Positions 1 to 8,233 of a DNA stretch of 64,000 nucleotides are shown piece by piece (position 1 is the first letter of the stretch; the number at the start of each line of letters is the position of its first letter). The notes below the pieces were generated by a model. It did not search any database and was not told the DNA's origin. It saw only the letters and a program-made list of their open reading frames with translations. This DNA is from Luteococcus sanguinis (GTDB taxonomy: Bacteria; Actinomycetota; Actinomycetes; Propionibacteriales; Propionibacteriaceae): NCBI RefSeq assembly GCF_039527675.1, contig NZ_BAAAKI010000004.1, forward strand, positions 467,223 to 531,222, read 5' to 3'. Both the position numbers and the translations under genes were made by a program.

Positions 1-363
1 ACGGCCTTCTTCCGTCAGCTCCCCGTCGAACTGGAGCATGCCGCGATGGTGGACGGCTGCACCCCGCAGGAGGCCTTCCGCAAGGTGATCCTCCCGCTGG
101 CTGCCCCCGGCATCTTCACCACGGTCATCCTGACCTTCATCGCGGTCTGGAATGAGTACATGTTCGCCTACACCTTCTTGACCGACAAGGCCAAGATGAC
201 CGCTCCCGTTGCGCTCTCGCAGTTCACGGGCTCGACCTCGTTCAACATCCCCTACGGCGCGATCATGGCGGCTGGTGTGGTCGTTACCGTCCCGCTGCTG
301 ATCATGGTGCTGATCTTCCAGCGCCGCATCGTTGCCGGCCTGACCGCCGGTGGCGTGAAGTGA
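1..363 (+). CDS. Sugar ABC transporter permease, MalG-type, 5'-truncated by window edge
   Basis: The last 120 residues of an inner-membrane ABC permease, open from base 1 and ending at a TGA at 361-363. The visible part starts in the cytoplasmic EAA loop (EHAAMVDGC, then F and LP), which docks the ATPase. Two hydrophobic segments follow, one around IFTTVILTFIAVWNEYMF and one around the AAGVVVTVPLLIMVLIF stretch. The terminal GLTAGGVK is typical of carbohydrate (CUT1) permeases of the MalG family. The binding protein and partner permease would lie upstream, outside the window. Substrate cannot be told from this fragment. Confidence 0.9.
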   Translation, partial: TAFFRQLPVELEHAAMVDGCTPQEAFRKVILPLAAPGIFTTVILTFIAVWNEYMFAYTFLTDKAKMTAPVALSQFTGSTSFNIPYGAIMAAGVVVTVPLLIMVLIFQRRIVAGLTAGGVK

Positions 364-392
364 TCGGCTGACCACTCTCGCGGAGGGCGCCG

Positions 393-425
393 NNNNNNNN
401 NNNNNNNNNNNNNNNNNNNNNNNNN
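393..425. other. Assembly gap (33 N)
   Basis: Run of N directly after the permease gene. The flanks (GGAGGGCGCCG before, CCCGGGGAGG after) are extremely GC-rich, so a terminator hairpin is probably hidden here. Confidence 0.95.
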
Positions 426-482
426 CCCGGGGAGGACGATTTGGCCGCGACAAGGTCGCAGGTGTAGTGTTTCTCTTCGCGC

Positions 483-558
<76 letters not shown>

Positions 559-571
559 AAACAGCACCAAG

Positions 572-593
572 ATCCCCTGCTCGGGTGGGGGAT
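572..593 (+). terminator. Short hairpin between the two tRNA-Lys genes
   Basis: ATCCCC at 572-577 pairs with GGGGAT at 588-593 around a 10-nt loop. There is no T-tract, so it may be a processing hairpin rather than a terminator. Confidence 0.35.
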
Positions 594-597
594 GCCA

Positions 598-673
<76 letters not shown>

Positions 674-678
674 GACCA

Positions 679-714
679 AAGGCCCAGGCTCACCGAGGCG
701 GGCCTTGATCTTTG
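679..714 (+). terminator. Candidate terminator of the tRNA-Lys pair
   Basis: AAGGCCC (679-685) pairs with GGGCCTT (700-706), followed by the T-rich GATCTTTG. Confidence 0.5.
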
Positions 715-752
715 TCCATGGGTGCTCCCGTCAACGCGTCCGTTGGAACACC

Positions 753-798
753 AACGCCGCCCGTGCATGGGTGGCGTTCGTGATCCCAGGGTGGCGTT
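753..798 (+). promoter_or_regulatory. Palindrome plus direct repeat upstream of the AbiEi-like gene
   Basis: AACGCCGCCC (753-762) is complementary to GGGTGGCGTT (769-778) around GTGCAT. A second GGGTGGCGTT lies at 789-798, exactly 20 bp, or two helical turns, further on. A near-identical palindrome follows the gene at 1821-1854. Either an operator for the HTH domain of the adjacent protein or a repeat that flanks the cassette. Confidence 0.5.
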
Positions 799-802
799 GG
801 GG

Positions 803-841
803 TTGTGGACAAGCGATCCGCGGCTTCTCGAGTTGTCCACA
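803..841. promoter_or_regulatory. Inverted pair of DnaA-box-like sites
   Basis: TTGTGGACAA at 803-812 and TTGTCCACA at 833-841 face each other 20 nt apart in the leader of the AbiEi-like gene. Both match the actinobacterial DnaA box. No replication gene is near, so an origin is unlikely. Confidence 0.4.
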
Positions 842-895
842 GGCGTCCTGCCCCCGGGTCGCGCGTGAACCTGTTCGGTCTGCACAGTTGCCGAC

Positions 896-1816
896 ATGGA
901 CGAGGTGACGACGAAGCAGCTGCGCGAACGTGGCTACGACTACCACGAGATCGCCGCCCTCGTGCGAGCCGGCCAACTGGTGCGGGTACGACGAGGCATC
1001 TACGCCGCTGGACCAGCTGACGGACGCAAGACCAGCGAGCTGGAGGCCTACCGGTCCCGCATCCGGGCGGCAGTACTGGCGCGTGGGCAGCACGCAGTGG
1101 TGAGCCATGCGTCTGCGGCGGCGATGTGGGGCCTACCGCTGCGCCGGGTGGCGACCCGGCTGGTCCATCTGACCGCGCCGGCGCTGACGCGGGGAAGGGC
1201 CAAGGCGGGCGTCCGGGTCGCCACCGCGTCCCTGCAGGCGGAGGAGATGACGCTCGTCGACGGTGTGTTGTGCACCAGCGCGGCCCGAACCATCGCTGAC
1301 CTCGCGCGAACCGAACCGGGTGGTTGGGCGCTGGCTGCCGCCGACGAGGCCTTGCGCACGAGCCTGGTCACCGGTGACGAACTCCAGACAGCGGTGGGTC
1401 GGCTGAGCGGGGTCCGCGGGGTGCCGCAAGCCCGTCGGATCGTGTCGTGGGCGGACGCTCGCTCCGGCAGCGTGGGTGAGTCGCTGAGCCGTCACCTGTT
1501 CATCAGGGCGGGACTGGCCCCCGACGACCTCCAGCACCAGCTGCGCCATGAGGGCTGCTTCGACATCGTCGATTTCTGGTGGGCTCCACGCTTGGCCGGG
1601 GAGTTCGACGGGCGCCTCAAGTACCGCCTCGACAACCCGTCGGGACGCGACATCGAGGACGTGTTGTGGCAGGAGAAGCAGCGCGAGGACCGGCTGCGCC
1701 GACAGGGCGTCCACTTCGCACGCTGGACCTGGGACGACGTGACCCATCGTCCGGACGATCTGCTCGGCCGCATCCGGGCGGGCCTGCGGGACGTCCGCTC
1801 GATGAACGCCGCCTGA
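896..1816 (+). CDS. Orphan AbiEi-like protein with a C-terminal endonuclease-fold domain
   Basis: A 306-residue protein. The first ~50 residues (KQLRERGYDYHEIAALVRAG then RVRRGIYA) match the winged-helix domain of type IV antitoxins of the AbiEi class. The middle resembles the AbiEi C-terminal part. The last ~90 residues (DIVDFWW, GEFDG, QEKQREDRLRRQG, WTWDDV) resemble the DUF559/Vsr-like nuclease fold, with E and D in nuclease-like positions. No AbiEii toxin gene is adjacent on either side. Such solitary two-domain proteins are common in actinobacteria and their role is unknown; DNA binding is the safest prediction. The ATG at 896 has no clear Shine-Dalgarno sequence. The gene is bracketed by related palindromes (753-778 and 1821-1854). 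Confidence 0.75.
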   Translation: MDEVTTKQLRERGYDYHEIAALVRAGQLVRVRRGIYAAGPADGRKTSELEAYRSRIRAAVLARGQHAVVSHASAAAMWGLPLRRVATRLVHLTAPALTRGRAKAGVRVATASLQAEEMTLVDGVLCTSAARTIADLARTEPGGWALAAADEALRTSLVTGDELQTAVGRLSGVRGVPQARRIVSWADARSGSVGESLSRHLFIRAGLAPDDLQHQLRHEGCFDIVDFWWAPRLAGEFDGRLKYRLDNPSGRDIEDVLWQEKQREDRLRRQGVHFARWTWDDVTHRPDDLLGRIRAGLRDVRSMNAA

Positions 1817-1820
1817 AATG

Positions 1821-1854
1821 CATCAACGCCACCTGTGCACGGGCGGCGTTGATG
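1821..1854. repeat. Palindrome downstream of the AbiEi-like gene
   Basis: CATCAACGCC (1821-1830) pairs perfectly with GGCGTTGATG (1845-1854), with two further pairs inside. It shares its core with the palindrome upstream of the same gene. It may serve as a terminator, but no T-tract follows. Confidence 0.6.
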
Positions 1855-1887
1855 GTCCAAGGGGCGGGTTGACGTGCCAGACGGACG

Positions 1888-2760
1888 TCAGCGCTGGTCG
1901 AGCAACGCGAACTCGTCGTCGGTGAGGTCCAGTTCCACGGCCTTGGCCGAGTCGGTGATCGACTCCGGACGCGAGGCGCCCGGGATCGGGATCAGCTTCT
2001 CGCTCTTGCGCAGCTCCCAGGCCAGGACGACCTGTTGGGGGCTGACGCCGTGATCGCGGGCAATGTCCCCGAAGCGGGCGAACTTCTCTCCCACCTCGGT
2101 AGCGCCACCACCGGTGCCGCCGAGCGGGCTCCAGGGCAGGAAGTTGATGCCGTGCTCGTCGCACCAGGCCAGCTCGTCCTCGCTGCAGCGGAAGCTGGGG
2201 GAGAACTCGTTCTGGACGCTGACCAGACCCCCCTCGCCGAGCACCTGGACCGCAACCTCGATCTCCTCCACATTCGCATTGGAGATGCCGACGGTTCGGA
2301 TCTTGCCCTCCTTCTGGAGGTCGGCGAAGGTCTGGACGACCTCGCCATAGACACGCCAGCGATCCGGGCGGTGCCACTGGTAGAGGTCGATCACGTCCAC
2401 CTCGAGCGCCCTCAGCGACGCGTCAACGGCCTTGCGCAGGTACGCCGGGGAACCGTCACGCCCCCACTGCTCGCCCTCGCTCCGGGTGATGCCGCCCTTG
2501 GTGGCGACGACGATCCTGTCCCGGTTGGCCAGGCCCTTGAGGGCCTTCGCGACGATGCGCTCGTTGTGGCCCATCGTGTCCCATGACGGCGCGTAGATGT
2601 CGGCCGTGTCGAGGAAGGTTATGCCGACGTCCAGTGCTGCGTGGATGGCGGCGACCGCCTGTTCCTCGCTCGGCAGGTCGCCCGTGCTGCGCATCGAGAC
2701 CGGCATGCAACCCATGCCGATGGCGCTGACCTCGAAGGGCCCCAGTTGACGTGTCTTCAT
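1888..2760 (-). CDS. Aldo/keto reductase
   Basis: A 290-residue NADPH-dependent oxidoreductase of the AKR superfamily, a soluble (alpha/beta)8 barrel. It starts MKTRQLGPFEVSAIGMGC, has the FLDTADIY segment with catalytic Asp and Tyr, and VVATKGG carrying the catalytic Lys. GISN and the cofactor-binding IPGASRPE segment near the C-terminus complete the family signature. The ATG at 2760 gives the usual AKR N-terminus; an in-frame ATG seven codons upstream adds only unconserved residues. Monocistronic. Substrate unknown. Confidence 0.88.
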   Translation of the reverse strand: MKTRQLGPFEVSAIGMGCMPVSMRSTGDLPSEEQAVAAIHAALDVGITFLDTADIYAPSWDTMGHNERIVAKALKGLANRDRIVVATKGGITRSEGEQWGRDGSPAYLRKAVDASLRALEVDVIDLYQWHRPDRWRVYGEVVQTFADLQKEGKIRTVGISNANVEEIEVAVQVLGEGGLVSVQNEFSPSFRCSEDELAWCDEHGINFLPWSPLGGTGGGATEVGEKFARFGDIARDHGVSPQQVVLAWELRKSEKLIPIPGASRPESITDSAKAVELDLTDDEFALLDQR

Positions 2761-2796
2761 GGGCACCAGCCTTGCACTCAACGCCCCCGGGGGCAG

Positions 2797-3561
2797 CTAG
2801 CGGGACAGCGTCCGAGCGTGCGAGATTCGCTGCGCGCGTAGCTCGTCCAGCTCCGGCATGGGCAGCGGTTCGAGTTCGCGTCCCAGGGCCAGCTCGAGCA
2901 GGTGGTCGGCCAGCTCGGGATTGCGGGACAGCACAGGGCCGTGCGGGTAGGTGCCGATCACGCGTCCCTGCACTGCACCTTCGGTGCCCTGGCCATTGTT
3001 GCCGACACCCACCTCGACGCTGGCCAGCGGCGCCGCCTTGGGCCCCAGCGTGGTGTAGCCACCGTGGTTCTCGAAACCCGTCAACAGGGAGGCCGAGCCA
3101 TCGGGACGGTTCCAGCGGTGCAGCACCTCGCCGACGGCGCGTTCGGTGCCACGTCGGGTGTCGACGTCCAGCAGCCCGAGGCCCTCCACGACCTCGTCGC
3201 GGTCACCGACGGTGAAGGTGTTGCCGCAGATCTGATAGCCGGCGCAGACCGCGAACAGCACGGCGCCCGAGCCCAGGGCGGTGAACAGGCCACCGTCCTC
3301 CCGGATCGCCTTCATGGCGCTGATCTGCGCCATGTCCTCGCCGCCGCCAAGCAGGTAGAGCTGGCCGTCGGTCGGCAGCTCATCCCCCGGCTCGACGACG
3401 ACCATCTCGGCGTCGATGCCACGGCGGGTCAGGCGCTCCCGGCAGACGACGGCATTGCCACGGTCACCGTAGATGCCGAGCAGACTCTGGTAGACCAGCA
3501 CGATCTTGACGGGCGCGATCGGAGTCTGCGGGGTCGAGGGTGCGGGGTTGGACGAGCTCAT
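2797..3561 (-). CDS. gatD: GatD, glutamine amidotransferase subunit of lipid II isoglutaminyl synthase
   Basis: A 254-residue CobB/CobQ-like class I amidotransferase. It supplies ammonia to MurT for amidation of the alpha-carboxylate of D-Glu in the peptidoglycan stem peptide. It has YLLGGGEDMAQ, the nucleophile elbow FAVCAGYQICG with catalytic Cys, and a distal His in GTYPHGPVLSRNPELAD. The start ATG (3559-3561) overlaps the murT stop as ATGA, which indicates translational coupling. The reading frame is open further upstream, but that extension lies antisense-like across murT and is not conserved-looking. Cytoplasmic, acting as a heterodimer with MurT. Confidence 0.93.
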   Translation of the reverse strand: MSSSNPAPSTPQTPIAPVKIVLVYQSLLGIYGDRGNAVVCRERLTRRGIDAEMVVVEPGDELPTDGQLYLLGGGEDMAQISAMKAIREDGGLFTALGSGAVLFAVCAGYQICGNTFTVGDRDEVVEGLGLLDVDTRRGTERAVGEVLHRWNRPDGSASLLTGFENHGGYTTLGPKAAPLASVEVGVGNNGQGTEGAVQGRVIGTYPHGPVLSRNPELADHLLELALGRELEPLPMPELDELRAQRISHARTLSR

Positions 3562-4814
3562 GCCAGGCCTCCGAGCTTGCGCAGCTGCTGGAACGGTGTG
3601 TAGGTGCTGACCACGTCGAGCAGCATGCCCGGATGGCCGCTGATCGCCGCCATCAGGTCGGGTTGGACGATGTGCTCGACGCCGGCGTAGTCCAGCCGGA
3701 CGGCCAGGTCGAGGGCGCGGGGGCCGGTGCACACGACACGTCGTCCGCGCAGTTGTTCGTAGTCGACGTCCCACAGCCACGAGACGTCCTTGCCGTCGGC
3801 GGCGACTGCGTCGATTGCCAGCACCAGCGGATCGCTCTGCGCCAACGGCAGCGACTCGGCCCAACCGGCGGGGTTCTTGGCCAGCAACAGCCGCGCCGTG
3901 GTGTCGCCGAAGGTGGTGGTCGCGTACCGGCCAGCGGGGGAGGTGACCTCGTGCATGCCCTCCAGTGCGACCTTCGGGTCGATGCCCATCACGCGGGCGG
4001 CGGCCAGGGCCTGCGCGGCGTTGGCGCGGTTGAAGCGGCCGGGCACCTGCAGGTCAAGGGTCCACGTGGTGCCGTCGCGCTCGATCACCTCGTCGCCGTC
4101 GACGCGGTACTCGGCCTGGGGTTCGGTCAGTTCGCAGTTGGGACAGTCCCAGCGATCCTCGTGGACGAGCACCGCGCCGCATTCGGGGCACAGGGCAGCG
4201 TCCTGGTTCCAGCCCGCGCCGGTGTCCACCCAGATGGTCTTGCGTGCGGTGCCGGCGGCCCAGACGACCAGCGGGTCGCGGGAGTTCGCCACGACGACCG
4301 GACCGTCCTCGCCGGCCTCGGCGAGGGCCTCGCGCCAGGAGCGTCCCAAGAACTTGATCTCGTGGTTGCGGTCCATCTGGTCGCGGCTGAAGTTCAACAG
4401 CACCAGCACTTCGGGACGTCCATCGCGCAACATGCTCGGGACGACGCGTTCATCGGTCTCCAGGATGGCGATGTCGGCGCGGGGCTGCTCGCCGAGCGCG
4501 GACGCGATGCCGTGGTAGAGGTTCGCGCCGTCGGCATTGGTGACGAGGCGACGATCGGGGTCGGCGGTGCCCTGGCGGATCGCGGCGGTGAGCAGATGGG
4601 TGGTGGTGGTCTTGCCGTTGGTGCCGGTGACGGCGGCGATCCGCCGGTTGCGCAGCAGCTTGGCCAGCGCGTCCGGGTCGACCTGCAACATCACCTTGCC
4701 GCGGATCGAGGCGCCCGAGCCCTTGCCGGCCATGCGGGACGCGAGCGCCGCAGCCCGCCCGGCCTGGGTGGCGAGCCGCAGTCGCAGTTGGGGAAGGAGA
4801 TCACGATCAGGCAT
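3558..4814 (-). CDS. murT: MurT, Mur ligase-like subunit of lipid II isoglutaminyl synthase
   Basis: A 418-residue ATP-dependent ligase subunit that forms D-isoglutamine on lipid II with GatD. The Mur-ligase P-loop AVTGTNGKTTTTHLL lies near residue 60-72. A Cys4 zinc ribbon (CPECG ... CPNC) is inserted in the middle domain near residue 205-225, as in characterised MurT proteins. The C-terminus is DUF1727. The ATG at 4814 is chosen because CAGAAT lies 7 nt upstream, a leaderless arrangement; an ATG three codons earlier (4823) is the alternative. First gene of a two-gene operon with gatD. Confidence 0.93.
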   Translation of the reverse strand: MPDRDLLPQLRLRLATQAGRAAALASRMAGKGSGASIRGKVMLQVDPDALAKLLRNRRIAAVTGTNGKTTTTHLLTAAIRQGTADPDRRLVTNADGANLYHGIASALGEQPRADIAILETDERVVPSMLRDGRPEVLVLLNFSRDQMDRNHEIKFLGRSWREALAEAGEDGPVVVANSRDPLVVWAAGTARKTIWVDTGAGWNQDAALCPECGAVLVHEDRWDCPNCELTEPQAEYRVDGDEVIERDGTTWTLDLQVPGRFNRANAAQALAAARVMGIDPKVALEGMHEVTSPAGRYATTTFGDTTARLLLAKNPAGWAESLPLAQSDPLVLAIDAVAADGKDVSWLWDVDYEQLRGRRVVCTGPRALDLAVRLDYAGVEHIVQPDLMAAISGHPGMLLDVVSTYTPFQQLRKLGGLA

Positions 4815-4892
4815 GGGGCTCATTCTGTCAGGCGTCCGAGGTGGTGTGACGGACCCAGGCGTGCGTCGTCACAGGGGTATCCGGACAAGCAA

Positions 4893-4919
4893 NNNNNNNN
4901 NNNNNCGACGAAATCGTCG
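4893..4919. other. Assembly gap (13 N) next to a hairpin
   Basis: N run 4893-4905, immediately followed by the hairpin CGACG-AAAT-CGTCG (4906-4919). Confidence 0.8.
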
Positions 4920-4933
4920 GGCCGGGCCTGTTC

Positions 4934-5010
4934 TGGGGTGAGTAACGGGACTTGAACCCGCGACCCCCTGGACCACAACCAGGTGCTCTACCAACTGAGC
5001 TATACCCACC
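4934..5010 (-). tRNA. tRNA-His (GTG)
   Basis: A 77-nt cloverleaf. The anticodon loop TTGTGGT carries GTG. The acceptor stem is GTGGGTA/TACTCAC with the extra 5' G (G-1) opposite C73, the identity element of tRNA-His. CCA is encoded (reverse complement of 4934-4936). Confidence 0.97.
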
Positions 5011-5104
5011 ATGTCGCGAAGCGGTCACCCGGCTTCGCGGCTTGAACAGCCTAGCGGCTGAGGCGGTGATCCGCGAAATCGAGCCACGGAAGTGGCCAGC
5101 AGGG

Positions 5105-5731
5105 TCAGGACAGGTCGGCCGGACGGGCTCCGGTGAGCGTGCCCTGGTGCTTGCGCGCGATCACGCGTGCTTGGTCGGAGGTGGGCCCGGGTTGCGGGAC
5201 GAAGACAGCCTCGCGGTAGTAGCGCAGCTCCTCGATCGACTCCTGGATGTCGGCCAGCGCGCGGTGGTTCCCCGACTTGGCGGGGGACTGGTAGTAGGCG
5301 CGCGGGAACCAGCGCCGTGACAGTTCCTTGATAGAGCTCACGTCGACATTGCGGTAGTGGACGTGGCCTTCCAGCACTGGCATGTCTCGGGCCAGGAACA
5401 TCCGGTCGGTTCCGATGGTGTTGCCCGCCAGGGGTGCCTTGCGGACGCCGGGGACGTGCGCCCGGACGTACTCGAGCACCTGCTGCTCGGCATCGGCCAT
5501 GGTCATCCCGTCGGCCAGTTCGTCCAGCAGGCCTGACTTGGTGTGCATCTCGCGGACGAAATCGCCCATCTGGTCCAGGGATTCCTGGGACGGCTTGATC
5601 AGCACGTCCACGCCCTCGCCCAGCACGTTCAGTTCCGCGTCGGTCACCAGGGCGGCCACTTCGACAAGGGCATCCCTCGTCAGGTCCAGCCCGGTCATCT
5701 CACAATCGATCCACACCAGCATGTCGCTCAC
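5105..5731 (-). CDS. orn: Oligoribonuclease
   Basis: A 208-residue DEDD-family 3'-5' exonuclease that degrades 2-5-mer RNAs and pGpG to nucleotides. The motif-I segment VWIDCEMTGLD is near the N-terminus, AGNTIGTDRMFLARDMP forms the middle motif, and KSGNHRALADIQESIEEL carries the catalytic His and Asp. Length matches the family. The GTG at 5731 is preferred because TAGAGT lies 6 nt upstream (5738-5743), the usual geometry of a leaderless actinobacterial mRNA. An ATG three codons later is the alternative. Confidence 0.95.
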   Translation of the reverse strand: MSDMLVWIDCEMTGLDLTRDALVEVAALVTDAELNVLGEGVDVLIKPSQESLDQMGDFVREMHTKSGLLDELADGMTMADAEQQVLEYVRAHVPGVRKAPLAGNTIGTDRMFLARDMPVLEGHVHYRNVDVSSIKELSRRWFPRAYYQSPAKSGNHRALADIQESIEELRYYREAVFVPQPGPTSDQARVIARKHQGTLTGARPADLS

Positions 5732-5737
5732 CCCGAC

Positions 5738-5743
5738 ACTCTA
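5738..5743 (-). promoter_or_regulatory. -10 element of orn (leaderless)
   Basis: TAGAGT on the minus strand, 6 nt before the GTG start of orn. Confidence 0.5.
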
Positions 5744-5822
5744 CGACCCGTCCAGATCAGCCATGGGCGGACCCGCCAGCCGCGGAGTCCAAGCCGCTCG
5801 CCGCTAGCATGGAGAGGCACAA

Positions 5823-5898
5823 GCCCCAGTAGCTCAGCGGATAGAGCAACAGCCTTCTAATCTGTCGTGCGCAGGTTCGATTCCTGCCTGGGGCGCCA
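5823..5898 (+). tRNA. tRNA-Arg (TCT)
   Basis: Acceptor arms GCCCCAG/CTGGGGC, anticodon loop CTTCTAA with TCT, T-loop TTCGATT, discriminator G, encoded CCA 5896-5898. Confidence 0.97.
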
Positions 5899-5924
5899 AG
5901 GGGGAGCTTGCCGAAAGGGACGAG

Positions 5925-6695
5925 ATGACGCAGTCAGGTCGGGGGGACGACTCGTTCTGGGCGCGTCCAGCCGATGGGCACGGGGGCATCGACGATCCAG
6001 CACCCACCGGGCGGGTCCCGGCCCAGCCAGCCCCCCAGCAGCCAACGCCCACGCCGCCCCCAGTTCGAGCCCCGTATCAAGCCCCGCCGACACAGCCAAG
6101 CCCCCCAACACAGCCAAGCCCCCCAACACAGCCAAGCCCCCCGACGCAGCCGCTTCCGCCGGTTCAGCAGCAGAGCTTTGGGCCGCCACCCCAGCAGCAG
6201 CACCCGCAACAGTTCCCGCAACAGCAGCAGTTCCCGCAACAGCCATACGCTCCGCAGCCCGAACGAAACCCCTATGCCGACATGTCGGCCGGGACGAAGC
6301 GCTCCCGGCGCTCCGGCTGCCTGTGGATGGTCTTGCTCTCCCTGCTGGCCACCTTCGCGCTCAACTTCTGCGTCCGCTCGGTCGGGACGATCATCCCGGT
6401 CCCGGCCCCCGAGGACACGTCCACCCCGCACACCGTCGTGGTCAGCGTCGGCACCACGGTTCCGACGGACGTGAACTGGTCGGTGGGCGCGCAGGCCGGG
6501 ACGCAGGAGGTCAAGACCAACTGGACGCGAACCTTCAAGGTCACGGGGGCCAAGGTCGTCTCCGTGTCCGCCCAGTCGACCGGCAAAACGGCCAGCACCG
6601 TCACCTGCACCATCTCGGTGGATGGCAACCAGATCGATTCAGCCAGTGCGACGAAGGCGGGCGAGCTGGCGAGTTGCACTGGGAAGGCAGGGTGA
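5925..6695 (+). CDS. Pro/Gln-rich membrane-anchored protein with MmpS-like extracellular domain
   Basis: A 256-residue protein. The first ~120 residues are a disordered Pro/Gln-rich tail containing a PPTQPS tandem repeat and a QQQ/FPQQ-rich stretch. A basic stop-transfer patch (KRSRRSG) precedes one membrane helix (LWMVLLSLLATFALNF). The remaining ~100 residues are an extracytoplasmic beta-rich domain ending ASTVTCTISVDGNQIDSAS, with a Cys pair, which resembles MmpS-family transport accessory proteins. No MmpL transporter is adjacent. The spacing to the PrsW gene suggests co-transcription. Function unknown. Confidence 0.7.
   Translation: MTQSGRGDDSFWARPADGHGGIDDPAPTGRVPAQPAPQQPTPTPPPVRAPYQAPPTQPSPPTQPSPPTQPSPPTQPLPPVQQQSFGPPPQQQHPQQFPQQQQFPQQPYAPQPERNPYADMSAGTKRSRRSGCLWMVLLSLLATFALNFCVRSVGTIIPVPAPEDTSTPHTVVVSVGTTVPTDVNWSVGAQAGTQEVKTNWTRTFKVTGAKVVSVSAQSTGKTASTVTCTISVDGNQIDSASATKAGELASCTGKAG
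6084..6152 (+). repeat. 18-bp in-frame tandem repeat encoding PPTQPS
   Basis: Units at 6084-6101, 6102-6119 and 6120-6137 plus a partial fourth. The middle units are identical at DNA level, so copy number is likely to vary by slippage. Confidence 0.85.
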
Positions 6696-6748
6696 GGGCC
6701 ATCAGGATGGGCATGATGGGCCAGTCAGGATCTACCGAGGATGGACGC

Positions 6749-8197
6749 ATGACGACAGACGTGTGGGGCAGGGCGGCGGCGACGCCGACCCGGGTGGTGC
6801 AACCCGAACGACGGGGGCGCCAGCTCTCCGGCCTGCCGCCTCGTTTCGTCCCCGGCGACAGCATCTGGATGCGTCTGGTGCGCAGCCCCTGGACCTGGCT
6901 CGTGCCGGCCCTCGTGGTTGTCTACGTGCTGTGCATCTGGCGAGTCTGGTCGATGCTGTCGGCCGACAACACGCTTGAGGACGGCTCGGTGATCCCCGGT
7001 TTCGACTGGGCCACCGTCAAGACCTGCGCCCGTTTTGCTGCTCCAACCGCGGCGGTGTGGTCTGCCTTCTTCATTCTGTTCGACCGCATCCGGCCCAACC
7101 GCATCCTGTTGTGGCTGCTGGCCTTCGGCTGGGGGTCGTGTCTGGCCATCTACACCTCGCTGGTGGCCAACTCCTGGGTCGCCGACCTGCTCAGCGTCTC
7201 TGCGGGCGCCGGTGATCCGGCCGCGGCCTCGCGTCCGGCGGTGTTCGCAGCCCCCTTCGTGGAGGAGGCGTCGAAGGCCACGATCCTGTTCCTGCTGGCG
7301 GTGCTGGTACGTCACCGCATCGTGACGATGATGCAGGCGATCTGCCTGGCCGGGCTGTCGGCAGTCGGCTTCGCCTTCACCGAGAACATCGTCTACTACG
7401 CCCGCGCCATGATCTACGGCTCCTTGACGATCGGCACCGGCGACGTGGAGGAGCAGGTCAAGCAGCTCGTCTACCTGCGCGGCTTCCTGACCAGCTTCGG
7501 CCACCCGACCTTCACCATGTTCATCGGCATCGGCATCGTGGTCGGTCTGCGCCACCGGTCCAAGGTGGTGCGCATCCTCGCCCCGCTCACCGGTTTCTTC
7601 GCCGCGGCCTTCGGCCACATGCTGTTCAACGGGATGAGCAGCGTCGGCGCGCTGACCGGCACCGGGCAGTTCAAGTGGATCCTCGCCATCATCGTGATCG
7701 CGATGACGATCGTCCTGTTCCGCAACCACCGCAAGGAACTGCGCCGCGTCAAGGACCGGCTCACCGACTTCGTCCGGATGGGGTGGCTGCCGCCGCGTGA
7801 CCCGGTCGTGATGTCGTCCTGGCGCAAGCGCAGCTGGCTCTTGCTGGTGGCCTTCTTCCGTGGCCCGCGCACTTGGTGGCGCACCTGGCGCCTGGTCGAT
7901 TCGCTCACCGAGCTCGCCTATGTGCGCGATTCGATGGTGCGTGGTCTGGTCGATGAGGCAGGACTTGACCGCGAGAAGGAACTGCTCCACCGGGTGCGTG
8001 GCCTGCGTTCCCGTGGCGCCCTGCACGAGACGGACGGCCTACGCCTCACCCTTGACCTCGAGCCCCTGAAGTTCTGGCGTGGCCGCTCGTTGGCGTTCAA
8101 GCGCCCGACGCCAGCACCACAGCAGTGGGCGCCACCCACCGCGTCTGCACCCGTGTCCGTGCCGGCGGGGGCCTGGCCCCCGCCGAGTGGACGCTGA
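6749..8197 (+). CDS. PrsW-type intramembrane metalloprotease
   Basis: A 482-residue polytopic membrane protein of the PrsW/M82 (CPBP-like) family. Conserved blocks: FVEEASKA (EE plus K), GFAFTENIVYYAR, SFGHPTFT and FGHMLFNG, which carry the presumed metal ligands within membrane helices. In Bacillus, PrsW performs site-1 cleavage of an anti-sigma factor; no anti-sigma gene lies here. An Arg-rich cytoplasmic C-terminal tail of ~150 residues follows the membrane domain. The ATG at 6749 is chosen for the CGAGGA box 8 nt upstream; an ATG at 6707 is possible. Lies downstream of the MmpS-like gene and upstream of the GTPase pair. Confidence 0.85.
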   Translation: MTTDVWGRAAATPTRVVQPERRGRQLSGLPPRFVPGDSIWMRLVRSPWTWLVPALVVVYVLCIWRVWSMLSADNTLEDGSVIPGFDWATVKTCARFAAPTAAVWSAFFILFDRIRPNRILLWLLAFGWGSCLAIYTSLVANSWVADLLSVSAGAGDPAAASRPAVFAAPFVEEASKATILFLLAVLVRHRIVTMMQAICLAGLSAVGFAFTENIVYYARAMIYGSLTIGTGDVEEQVKQLVYLRGFLTSFGHPTFTMFIGIGIVVGLRHRSKVVRILAPLTGFFAAAFGHMLFNGMSSVGALTGTGQFKWILAIIVIAMTIVLFRNHRKELRRVKDRLTDFVRMGWLPPRDPVVMSSWRKRSWLLLVAFFRGPRTWWRTWRLVDSLTELAYVRDSMVRGLVDEAGLDREKELLHRVRGLRSRGALHETDGLRLTLDLEPLKFWRGRSLAFKRPTPAPQQWAPPTASAPVSVPAGAWPPPSGR

Positions 8198-8233
8198 ACT
8201 TCCCACCGCGCACCAACTCGACGGGAGACCGCA

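Noticed and set aside
803..841. Replication origin because of DnaA-like boxes
   Set aside because: Only two boxes, no AT-rich unwinding region, and no dnaA/dnaN nearby; the same holds for 12606-12651.
3540..4955. 471-codon plus-strand frame over murT
   Set aside because: Antisense of a clear MurT gene and runs through an N gap.
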